Under the pieces are notes generated by a model, which was not told the origin of the DNA, ran no database searches, and was given only the letters and a program-made list of their open reading frames with translations. A DNA stretch of 11,025 bases from an uncultured Bacteroidales bacterium. Its GTDB lineage: Bacteria > Bacteroidota > Bacteroidia > Bacteroidales > Paludibacteraceae. How positions within the stretch are numbered: position 1 is the first letter of the stretch; every line of letters begins with the position of its first letter. The position numbers and the translations under genes are program-made. The stretch is from contig CAIWIS010000731.1 in assembly GCA_903912795.1 (NCBI GenBank), positions 1 to 11,025 of the forward strand. Reading direction: 5' to 3'. Below, piece after piece: positions 1-6,117 of the stretch.

Positions 1-707
1 ACAGCTCTTTCTTGTCCAACAATTACCGGACTACTCAACACTTTAGGTGGCTGACCAGCAGCAGTCAATAGTCCTGCAAGTTCTGCTTTTATACAATTGA
101 TAATCAGCGTCCCTCCCACTGTTGAGCCTGGTGCAACCGGCGTATCCAATCCGGGAACAGTAACCATAGCATCCCCAATAGGTGCACCAGTGTTGATAAT
201 TATATCTGAAAAATCACCCAATTTTTTACCATCACTTCGTTTGCTTAATGACTTTGCAGAATGTTCGGTAGTGATAATTGACACCACTTTTATCTTTTTT
301 TGTTGGAAAATTTGGGCGATTTCTATTGGTACGATATTGCATCCACTTGAGGAAATTAAAAGTGCAGTATCGTTTTCTTTTAAATCGAAATTGCGTAAAA
401 TACGATCGGCAAAACCACTTATATTTTCCAAAAACATGGCTTGACGTTGCCCATTGGCACCTACTACAAGGTTGTGGAAAGTCAACGATAGTTCAACGAT
501 AGGATTAAAACCAGGAAATGAACCATAACGTGGCCACATTTCTTCAACCAAAATCCTACTGTGTCCACTGCCGAAAACGTGAACCATTCTACCTGCTAAA
601 ATTGTTTCGGCAAATAACTGAGCTGCCTGTCTGATTGTTGATTGTTGATCTTTTACGGTTTCAACTATTTCTGTACATTTCTGCAAATATGCTTCTGTGA
701 TATTCAT
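1..707 (-). CDS. SIS-domain sugar isomerase-like protein (UPF0309 type), 3' end cut by window edge
   Basis: Read from ATG at 707, the frame stays open for 235 codons plus two bases to the left edge, so the C-terminus is missing. The family is usually about 240-250 residues, so little is lost. Visible SIS signatures are the glycine-rich phosphosugar-binding loop VFGSGHS (residues 44-50) and the second Ser-rich loop ISSSGCN (118-124). A Gly-rich segment at about 187-200 (GLDTPVAPGSTVGG) is typical of the UPF0309 'sugar isomerase domain' group. SIS domains bind phosphorylated sugars and catalyse aldose-ketose isomerisation or related reactions, but this subgroup has no agreed substrate that I know of. 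The start lies only 8 bases after the stop of the ROK kinase gene, so the two are almost certainly co-transcribed. That arrangement suggests the kinase product is this protein's substrate (inference). The leader is A/T-rich with no Shine-Dalgarno match. The product is expected in the cytoplasm. Confidence 0.85.
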   Translation of the reverse strand, partial: MNITEAYLQKCTEIVETVKDQQSTIRQAAQLFAETILAGRMVHVFGSGHSRILVEEMWPRYGSFPGFNPIVELSLTFHNLVVGANGQRQAMFLENISGFADRILRNFDLKENDTALLISSSGCNIVPIEIAQIFQQKKIKVVSIITTEHSAKSLSKRSDGKKLGDFSDIIINTGAPIGDAMVTVPGLDTPVAPGSTVGGTLIINCIKAELAGLLTAAGQPPKVLSSPVIVGQERA

Positions 708-715
708 TTCTATAA

Positions 716-1618
716 TTATTGATATTTATTTTTATTACGTTCCAGAGCAAAGCAGGCTGCTCCAACCGCACCAGCCAAATCGCCATATTGCGCTTTTACA
801 ATTTCAACTTTATTACCACCTGCTCTCCATTCATATTGATTCATAAGATTTTCAAGAGGAATAAATAAATCATCTCCTGCTTCAGTAATCCCTCCACCCA
901 AAATGATTATTTCAGGAGACAATATATTTGTCAGCGATGCCAGACCGATGGCGAGTTTTTTAACTGAAGTAACCCAAACTTCGGTAGCAAAACTATCTCC
1001 AGTTTTATAAGCCTGCATTAGTTCGTGGGTTGACGAATACTTTCCGAATGTTCTCTTGGAAATGCTACAATTTCCGATAGCATCTTCCAAACTACCAGGC
1101 ATACCTACGTTATCAACTTCACCATCGCTGTCAATAACCATGTGCCCAATATGTCCGGCTTTGTTAAATGCTCCTTGATATGGCTTGCCATTAATAAGTA
1201 AAGCACCACCCACACCTGTACCAAGTGTAAGCATTGCCACATTTTTACGACCTTTTGCCACACCATATCTTGCTTCGGCCATCATTGCCGAAACTGCGTC
1301 ATTCAACACAAAAGTTTTTGTTCCTAACAATTCTTCCCAATTGAAATTTTCTAATCCTTGTAAACGTCCGGGCATAAATGCAATGGCCGAATTGTCGGTA
1401 TTAGGCAATCCTGGTGCAGAAATTCCAATCACTACATCTTCTGTATGAAGTTTTTCTTTTAATTCATTTACTGCAGTAAAAATTGCATTCTTCCAAACCG
1501 AGTCATCCCCATCGTTTGTGGGTTGGTAATTGTTGTGAAGTATATTTCCAGATTCGTCAATGGCAACCGCTTTAATACGCGTTCCACCTAAATCGATTCC
1601 TATTATGATTTCTGACAT
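716..1618 (-). CDS. ROK-family sugar kinase lacking the usual zinc cysteines
   Basis: A 300-residue protein, normal length for a ROK kinase without a DNA-binding domain. The N-terminal phosphate-binding motif DLGGTRIK is at 9-16. The expected catalytic Asp is D107 in VLNDAVSA. The second phosphate loop LGTGVGGAL is at 132-140, and the C-terminal adenosine-binding glycines are GGGI (241-244) and GDLAGAVGAA (279-288). No N-terminal helix-turn-helix is present, so it should be an enzyme rather than an Mlc/NagC-type repressor. Two deviations are visible. The usual AGE-x-GH sugar-contact motif reads AGHIGH (154-159), with His replacing Glu. The usual CxCGxxGCxE zinc motif reads DNVGMPGSLED (169-179), with no cysteines, so structural zinc is unlikely. 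ROK kinases phosphorylate hexoses or N-acylhexosamines with ATP; the substrate here is unknown. The start is 18 bases after the dehydrogenase stop and the stop is 8 bases before the SIS gene, consistent with one operon. Confidence 0.92.
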   Translation of the reverse strand: MSEIIIGIDLGGTRIKAVAIDESGNILHNNYQPTNDGDDSVWKNAIFTAVNELKEKLHTEDVVIGISAPGLPNTDNSAIAFMPGRLQGLENFNWEELLGTKTFVLNDAVSAMMAEARYGVAKGRKNVAMLTLGTGVGGALLINGKPYQGAFNKAGHIGHMVIDSDGEVDNVGMPGSLEDAIGNCSISKRTFGKYSSTHELMQAYKTGDSFATEVWVTSVKKLAIGLASLTNILSPEIIILGGGITEAGDDLFIPLENLMNQYEWRAGGNKVEIVKAQYGDLAGAVGAACFALERNKNKYQ

Positions 1619-1636
1619 ATTTTATAATTATTAGTT

Positions 1637-2428
1637 TTACAATTGACCTTCACTTACTGTCCAACCACCATCAACAGCCACTACTTGTCCGGTCGTAAAT
1701 TTCGATAAATTACTCATAAAATAAATCGCCAATCCATCCAAGTCAGATGGCGTACCAATTCTACCTCCATCCAAAGGCTGTTTAGTTTTGATGAAAGACT
1801 GTATAGTTTCGTCCTCGGCAGCACGTTGAGCCATAGGTGTTTCCACCAAAGCCGGCGCAATTATATTTACCCTTATATTGTCTTTTGCATAATAAGCTGC
1901 AATAGATTTCGTAAATCCAATAATAGCCGATTTAGCGGCAGCATACGCATGAGTGGAAAAGTACTGGGGAGAAGGTGAATAACCAAGTACAGAACCCATA
2001 TTGAGGATTGTGCCACCTGATTTCTGCTTTAAAAACTGAGTAACGGCAGCCTGATTGGAAAGCATTAACGAGGTTAGGTTTAGCTCCAGTGTTTTATTCC
2101 AGCCCTCGAGCGTGAGTTCATGCAACGGACCATCGCCCATTCTACGACCACTTCCTCCAGCTACATGATAAAGACCATCGAAACTTCCATATTTATCAAT
2201 GCACAATTCAATGGCATGAACTGATGTTTCGGGATTAACAGCGTCACCCACAATAGCGTCAGCATTTTCACCCAATATATTCAGTGCTTCGGTTACACTT
2301 TCCTGACTTCGTCCCACAACTATAAGCTTTGCACCATTTTCGACAAAAGCTTTTGCTGCCGACAAACCCAATCCGGTTGTACCACCAATTATTACAAGAC
2401 TTCTGTTAACAAGATTCATATCAGACAT
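1637..2428 (-). CDS. Short-chain dehydrogenase/reductase (SDR), classical type
   Basis: A 263-residue protein, typical of classical SDR enzymes. The Rossmann nucleotide loop GGTTGLG is at 15-21. Arg40 ends the second strand (VVGR), which hints at NADP preference but does not prove it. D62 sits in the adenine-contact position. The NNAG motif of the family is replaced by HVAGG (88-92). The catalytic tetrad is complete: N117, S146, Y162 and K166 (YAAAK). The C-terminal VDGGW (252-256) is typical. The enzyme should oxidise a hydroxyl or reduce a carbonyl of a small molecule in the cytoplasm. Given its neighbours, a sugar, cyclitol or sugar acid is likely, but the substrate cannot be read from the sequence. 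ATG at 2428 is used because it gives a normal N-terminus; Met4 is an alternative. The gene starts 17 bases after the UroD-like stop and is followed 18 bases later by the ROK kinase. Confidence 0.93.
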   Translation of the reverse strand: MSDMNLVNRSLVIIGGTTGLGLSAAKAFVENGAKLIVVGRSQESVTEALNILGENADAIVGDAVNPETSVHAIELCIDKYGSFDGLYHVAGGSGRRMGDGPLHELTLEGWNKTLELNLTSLMLSNQAAVTQFLKQKSGGTILNMGSVLGYSPSPQYFSTHAYAAAKSAIIGFTKSIAAYYAKDNIRVNIIAPALVETPMAQRAAEDETIQSFIKTKQPLDGGRIGTPSDLDGLAIYFMSNLSKFTTGQVVAVDGGWTVSEGQL

Positions 2429-2445
2429 TTGCTTCCAATTCGTTA

Positions 2446-3705
2446 TTAATTTCCATTAAATTCTTTGATAGCATCAACCATAGCTACAATATTCTTAACA
2501 GGTACGCCTGCTTGAATATTGTGTACACTATTGTAAACAAACCCACCATCTTTTGCAAAAATTTCGCAAAGGCGAAGAACTTCTTCCCTAACTTCAGCTG
2601 GAGTAGAGTACGGAAGTACTTTCTGAGTATCAATACCTCCGCCCCAGAAAACCAAATCTTTACCATAGGTCTTTTTTAAATGAGCAGGATCCATGCCTTT
2701 TGCATTTATTTGTACCGGATTAATTATATCAAAACCTGCAGCAATAAACCGTGACATAAATGGCTCAACAGCACCACATGAGTGTTTAAATGTTTTCCAG
2801 TTGGTATTGGTATGTACCCAATCGTTGATTCTCTTATAGTACGGTAACCACAGGTCGTCGAATTGTTCCGGTGCACAAAAAGTTGAGTCTTGGGTTCCAA
2901 AATCGGTTCCGCAAATAAACACGGCATCCACATTGTCGCCAATTACGGCATGTAAACGCTTAAAGTTCTCTAATGCAATCTCTGACTGACGGTCAAAAAT
3001 GGCTTGTATGTAATCCGGACGCATCAAAATGCTTAAATACCATTCTGTTATATCACGAATTCCTTTTGGCTTTTTAAGTTTTATTCCCGGAATATGTGCC
3101 ACATCTCCCAATGCTGTTCCACCAAGTCCGGCAACAACTGCTCTTCCTGTAGCACGTGCTTTCTGAGTAGTTTCTTTCCAATATTGCAGATCATTATCCG
3201 ATACTAAACCATATTCCTCCAGATTATCTTTGGGATCAAGTTTGGCATCATCAATGGGTTCCTGACGGATTATTGCATCAAAGAAATAACTGCTTTGAGG
3301 CATACGTCCTGATGCAGTTGCAGATAAATCTCCTTCGGGATATAGTAATACATCTCCATTCTCGTCGTTTCTGGTACGAAATCCTTCAGGAACAAGTACC
3401 TTCTGCCCCCAAGGTGTCAGGTATTCCATAAATGGTTCATGGTTATAAAATCCAAATCCATTTTTTGGCCCACGGGCTGCTGCGGTATCAATTCCCATTA
3501 TTTCGATTAACTCATCGTCCACTTCACCCAGCATTTGGTAAGGGTCGGTAACCCTAATAAGTTTATCTTTCAATCCGTAGTACTTTCTTAAATTTTCAAT
3601 TGTACTTACGTGAATTCCGGTTACCGAAGTTGCACCAAAATCAACAACCATTTTATCCGGTTGCTTATGGTTAACTGTTAGTTGAAAACGTTCTCTTGAT
3701 GTCAT
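2446..3705 (-). CDS. UroD/MtaA-superfamily protein (putative methyltransferase-like, not heme UroD)
   Basis: A 419-residue protein of the uroporphyrinogen decarboxylase superfamily, longer than heme-pathway UroD (about 340-360). It lacks a recognisable UroD N-terminal active-site signature and sits in a sugar operon, so tetrapyrrole synthesis is unlikely. Supporting motifs are the GTDFGTQ segment (266-272), the His-x-Cys pair in HSCG (308-311), the WGGGIDTQ segment (354-361) and the C-terminal VHNIQ...VPVKNI (394-406). In corrinoid:coenzyme M methyltransferases such as MtaA and CmuA, a His-x-Cys pair plus a later Cys bind the zinc that activates a thiol. Here the first two are present, but the C-terminal position appears to carry His395 rather than Cys. 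No corrinoid-binding protein gene is seen nearby. Many such paralogs in Bacteroidota carbohydrate clusters have no assigned role. A methyl-transfer role fits the neighbouring putative demethylase but is inference. ATG at 3705 follows a T- and A-rich leader. Confidence 0.85.
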   Translation of the reverse strand: MTSRERFQLTVNHKQPDKMVVDFGATSVTGIHVSTIENLRKYYGLKDKLIRVTDPYQMLGEVDDELIEIMGIDTAAARGPKNGFGFYNHEPFMEYLTPWGQKVLVPEGFRTRNDENGDVLLYPEGDLSATASGRMPQSSYFFDAIIRQEPIDDAKLDPKDNLEEYGLVSDNDLQYWKETTQKARATGRAVVAGLGGTALGDVAHIPGIKLKKPKGIRDITEWYLSILMRPDYIQAIFDRQSEIALENFKRLHAVIGDNVDAVFICGTDFGTQDSTFCAPEQFDDLWLPYYKRINDWVHTNTNWKTFKHSCGAVEPFMSRFIAAGFDIINPVQINAKGMDPAHLKKTYGKDLVFWGGGIDTQKVLPYSTPAEVREEVLRLCEIFAKDGGFVYNSVHNIQAGVPVKNIVAMVDAIKEFNGN

Positions 3706-3723
3706 TATAAATAATTTTAAAAT

Positions 3724-3751
3724 AAAAAAAATAGAACTGCCAATGCAAGTT
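3724..3751 (-). terminator. Weak intrinsic-terminator-like hairpin after the oxygenase gene
   Basis: Read on the minus strand, AACTTGCATTGGCAGTT (3751-3735) can fold into a six-pair stem (AACT/AGTT, one bulged T, then GC/GC) with an ATTG loop. It is followed a few bases later by eight consecutive T (3731-3724 on the minus strand). It lies in the 94-base gap between the oxygenase stop and the UroD-like start. The stem is short and interrupted, so it may be a partial terminator or attenuator, or not functional at all. Confidence 0.3.
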
Positions 3752-3798
3752 GCTGTACAGCAGCACTATGTAAAACATGTTATTGTAAAATTGCAATT
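3751..3798. promoter_or_regulatory. Cluster of three short perfect palindromes upstream of the UroD-SDR-ROK-SIS run
   Basis: Three perfect palindromes occur in 48 bases: TGCTGTACAGCA (3751-3762), AACATGTT (3774-3781) and AATTGCAATT (3789-3798). Their centres are 21 and 16 bases apart. They sit just after the oxygenase stop codon and upstream, in the transcription sense, of the four-gene run. The 12-bp palindrome could be an operator for a dimeric regulator. Short palindromes are common in AT-rich DNA, so only the 12-bp one carries weight. I could not identify a convincing TTTG/TAnnTTTG Bacteroidota promoter in the gap. Confidence 0.3.
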
Positions 3799-3799
3799 C

Positions 3800-5218
3800 T
3801 TAAAGTTCCAAAAACAAGTCAGAACCAATAATTTGAATGTTGTATGTGTTTATTCTTTCACATACGGGCATTCTGGCAGGTGTACCATATTTGAGATTGA
3901 ACCGACCATTGTGCTTTGGACATTCAATTATTCCACCAATCACCATCCCTTCAGCCAAATGTGTTTTTCCGTGCGAACAAATCCCATCAGTAGCATAATA
4001 TTCATCATTTGCAGTTCTATAAACAGCATAAGTCTTTTCATCAAAATCAAATCGCACTACATTAGCTAAGTCAATTTCATCAACACTACATACCTTAATC
4101 TTTCCATCATTTAAATTACTGTTCTCACCTGTAAAATGTATTACAGCATCAGCTGTTTTCGAATTTGCAGTTGCGGGTAAAATACGCTTAATGCAGTACG
4201 AAGGATCATTTACCTGCTTTAAAACTGTTGGAATTATCTCACGAAACGCATTGAAAATGCTGCTATAAGGTGTCGGACAATCATGTTTTATTAGTTCGTG
4301 TAGTTTTGGTAACGCATGGTACGGTACAAGCGGAAACATGTGGTGTTCGATGTGGTAATTCATATTCCAATACAAAAACCGATTTATTCTATTCATATAA
4401 ACAGTACGGCTATTTAACCTATGATCAAGCACATTTTCCTGTAAACCTGTGTGTTGAGTCATTGTATAAAAAGGCATTAGCCAACTACCTAGTAATTTTG
4501 GTAATACTATGTACATCAATGGCAAAATACTATTAAAATAAATACTTAAGCCAATTGCGGATAAATAAATTAGAATATAAATTCTGGCTACAAAAAAAAC
4601 CTTCGAATATTCGCTATTAGGAACGTATGTAGCTGCCTGTGGGTCCATTCTGCCTGAAGCATGTAAAATCAGACGTTTAAATTCAGCAATACCAGACTTT
4701 AAACCAATAAACGACAACAGAATTTTAGAGATTCTTGGAGGGCGTACATATATTTCTGGATCGCGACCTCTTATTATTGTATCGCTATGATGCCGTGTGT
4801 GACTCCAACGCCAAACATTTGATTGTCGCAACACCATAAATGATGCAATTTCATATAGCACATTATTCATCCAATCGGTTTTAAATACCGTACCATGACT
4901 GGATTCGTGCCAGCGCGAATCAGATGTTGACGCATATAGAACACTATAAACAATATAAGGTAATATAGCCAGCCATGTTCCCCACCATAAGTAGAATAAA
5001 TAACCGGACGTGATTATTAAGCCGAACCATATAAACGTATCTCTGATACCCGGACCATTTTTACGAGTAAGTAACTCGTTCATTTTGTCTTTATCAATAG
5101 GCGTTCTATACCATTCTGCATCTGCTAATCCCATCTTAATAGCACGTTGCGATTCATTGCCAGTTAAACTATAATCGCGCACAATTACATTTGGATTTTT
5201 TTTATCGATAGTTTTCAT
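3800..5218 (-). CDS. Fused membrane diiron oxygenase (fatty-acid-desaturase fold) and Rieske ferredoxin, MocD-MocE-like
   Basis: A 472-residue two-domain protein. Residues about 60-340 form an integral-membrane desaturase-type domain with hydrophobic spans near 61-98 and 205-250. All histidine boxes expected to hold the diiron centre are present: HESSH (104-108), HTRHH (140-144), an extra TQHTG (255-258), and HIEHH (289-293). After a linker, residues about 373-472 form a Rieske [2Fe-2S] domain with ligands C414, H416, C433 and H436 (CSH, 16 residues, CPKH). From memory of the families, the first part resembles MocD (oxygenase) and the second MocE (Rieske ferredoxin), separate proteins of rhizobial rhizopine catabolism that with reductase MocF are thought to demethylate 3-O-methyl-scyllo-inosamine. 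The fusion would let the ferredoxin feed electrons directly to the diiron site. Inferred role: O2-dependent hydroxylation or O/N-demethylation of a small polar substrate, not lipid desaturation. No reductase gene is visible. The ATG overlaps the upstream TIM-barrel stop by 4 bases, indicating translational coupling. Confidence 0.88.
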   Translation of the reverse strand: MKTIDKKNPNVIVRDYSLTGNESQRAIKMGLADAEWYRTPIDKDKMNELLTRKNGPGIRDTFIWFGLIITSGYLFYLWWGTWLAILPYIVYSVLYASTSDSRWHESSHGTVFKTDWMNNVLYEIASFMVLRQSNVWRWSHTRHHSDTIIRGRDPEIYVRPPRISKILLSFIGLKSGIAEFKRLILHASGRMDPQAATYVPNSEYSKVFFVARIYILIYLSAIGLSIYFNSILPLMYIVLPKLLGSWLMPFYTMTQHTGLQENVLDHRLNSRTVYMNRINRFLYWNMNYHIEHHMFPLVPYHALPKLHELIKHDCPTPYSSIFNAFREIIPTVLKQVNDPSYCIKRILPATANSKTADAVIHFTGENSNLNDGKIKVCSVDEIDLANVVRFDFDEKTYAVYRTANDEYYATDGICSHGKTHLAEGMVIGGIIECPKHNGRFNLKYGTPARMPVCERINTYNIQIIGSDLFLEL

Positions 5219-6039
5219 TTATCAAACAAGTTTAATTCACGTTTCAGCATATTCATCATATATACATTTACATCCCACTGACTTGTAATAGCTTGTTGAG
5301 TAAATGGAATGATTGGCATATAAGGAAATGGCCCAAACTCAGTTGTAATAGTAAAAATTGGTCTGCCAGCATTTCGGTTTAACTCAATAATACGCTTCCA
5401 CCAGCCAACATGAATTTCAACAGCTTCCTTCCATTCGGGCACACGCGGATCGGTAATTTGAGGACCTTCGGGAAAACCTACTCTTGAATGGATATGTGCT
5501 GCTCTGTTTATTGCCAAATCAACACTTTCTTGTTGATTTTCTAAATACGATTCAGCTACATTGCACCAATGTGAAATATCAAAAGTAATTTTAAGGTCGG
5601 GATGTTTTTTCAGATACTCTTTGGTAATATGAGCTGCAAAGCTAAAACGACCACGGTGCGTTTCATGAACCACATCAATGCCATACTGTTTGGAAACCTG
5701 ATTCGCAATTTCAATAAGTTCAGAATTTTGTTCAAATGAAAAAAAGTCCTTACCCGTGTGAGCATTTATAAAAAGTGGCTTTGCCGAAGCAAGGTTCTCG
5801 AGATATTGTCGGTATTCAACTTTATGTTGTTCAAAATCAGTTGTTATTGTTTCCCAATGTTGAGCAATATGCAATAAGCCAAAGTCACTTATTGCTTTTA
5901 AAACATTATTTTTTTCATCAGCATCAAGCGGCAAAGTCATTTCAACTCCATCGAAACCAGCAGTTTTTACTTTTTGAAGGAATACCTTAAAGTCAAGATG
6001 TTTTGAACCCCAATGAGGACAAAAGAATTTTATATCCAT
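5215..6039 (-). CDS. Xylose-isomerase-like TIM-barrel protein (sugar phosphate isomerase/epimerase family)
   Basis: A 274-residue protein of the AP-endonuclease-2/xylose-isomerase-like fold, normal length. Candidate metal-site residues lie at the expected strand ends: E33 (GVEM), H94 (NAHTG), E126 with H128 (HETHRGR), D154 and H157 (FDISHW), H182/H184 (HIHSR) and E234 (TTEFGPFPY). No signal peptide is seen, so it should be cytoplasmic. The superfamily includes aldose-ketose isomerases, epimerases, inosose dehydratase (IolE), the rhizopine protein MocC and enzymes that eliminate across 3-keto-glycosides; any of these chemistries is possible. The last codons overlap the oxygenase start as ATGA (5218-5215). 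This ties its expression to the oxygenase and suggests successive steps on one substrate. The start is the first in-frame ATG and follows an A-rich leader (AAAAACAAAAAC before ATG) typical of Bacteroidota. A 78-base gap separates it from the upstream secreted-protein gene. Confidence 0.88.
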   Translation of the reverse strand: MDIKFFCPHWGSKHLDFKVFLQKVKTAGFDGVEMTLPLDADEKNNVLKAISDFGLLHIAQHWETITTDFEQHKVEYRQYLENLASAKPLFINAHTGKDFFSFEQNSELIEIANQVSKQYGIDVVHETHRGRFSFAAHITKEYLKKHPDLKITFDISHWCNVAESYLENQQESVDLAINRAAHIHSRVGFPEGPQITDPRVPEWKEAVEIHVGWWKRIIELNRNAGRPIFTITTEFGPFPYMPIIPFTQQAITSQWDVNVYMMNMLKRELNLFDK

Positions 6040-6117
6040 GGTTTTTGTTTTTCAGTAATATTAATCTATAAATACGAAGACATCAAACCTCACATTATCA
6101 GCACTGTAAGAAATAAA

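Noticed and set aside
97..444. Plus-strand open frame of 115 codons
   Set aside because: It lies opposite the SIS gene, whose minus-strand frame carries clear family motifs. The plus-strand translation is of mixed composition without any recognisable domain.
716..1618. ROK transcriptional repressor
   Set aside because: No N-terminal helix-turn-helix is present; the protein begins directly with the ATP-binding DLGGT motif.
2446..3705. Heme-pathway uroporphyrinogen decarboxylase (hemE)
   Set aside because: The protein is too long, has the His-x-Cys motif of the methyltransferase branch and sits within a sugar operon rather than with heme genes.
3743..4069. Plus-strand open frame spanning the gap and the Rieske end of the oxygenase gene
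   Set aside because: It overlaps the well-supported Rieske domain on the opposite strand, its product shows no domain, and it lacks a convincing start context.
3800..5218. Reading the fusion as two genes joined by a sequencing error
   Set aside because: The frame is continuous through a plausible linker (about 340-372) with no stop or frame change, and both domains are complete. Nothing points to an artefact, although resequencing or homologs would settle it.
6056..6087. Possible Bacteroidota promoter on the minus strand (TTTG at 6087-6084, 20-base spacer, TAATATTA at 6063-6056) before the TIM-barrel gene
   Set aside because: The -33 element fits, but the -7 element matches only four of six consensus positions and the implied leader is only about 10 bases. 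This is not enough in AT-rich DNA to call a promoter.
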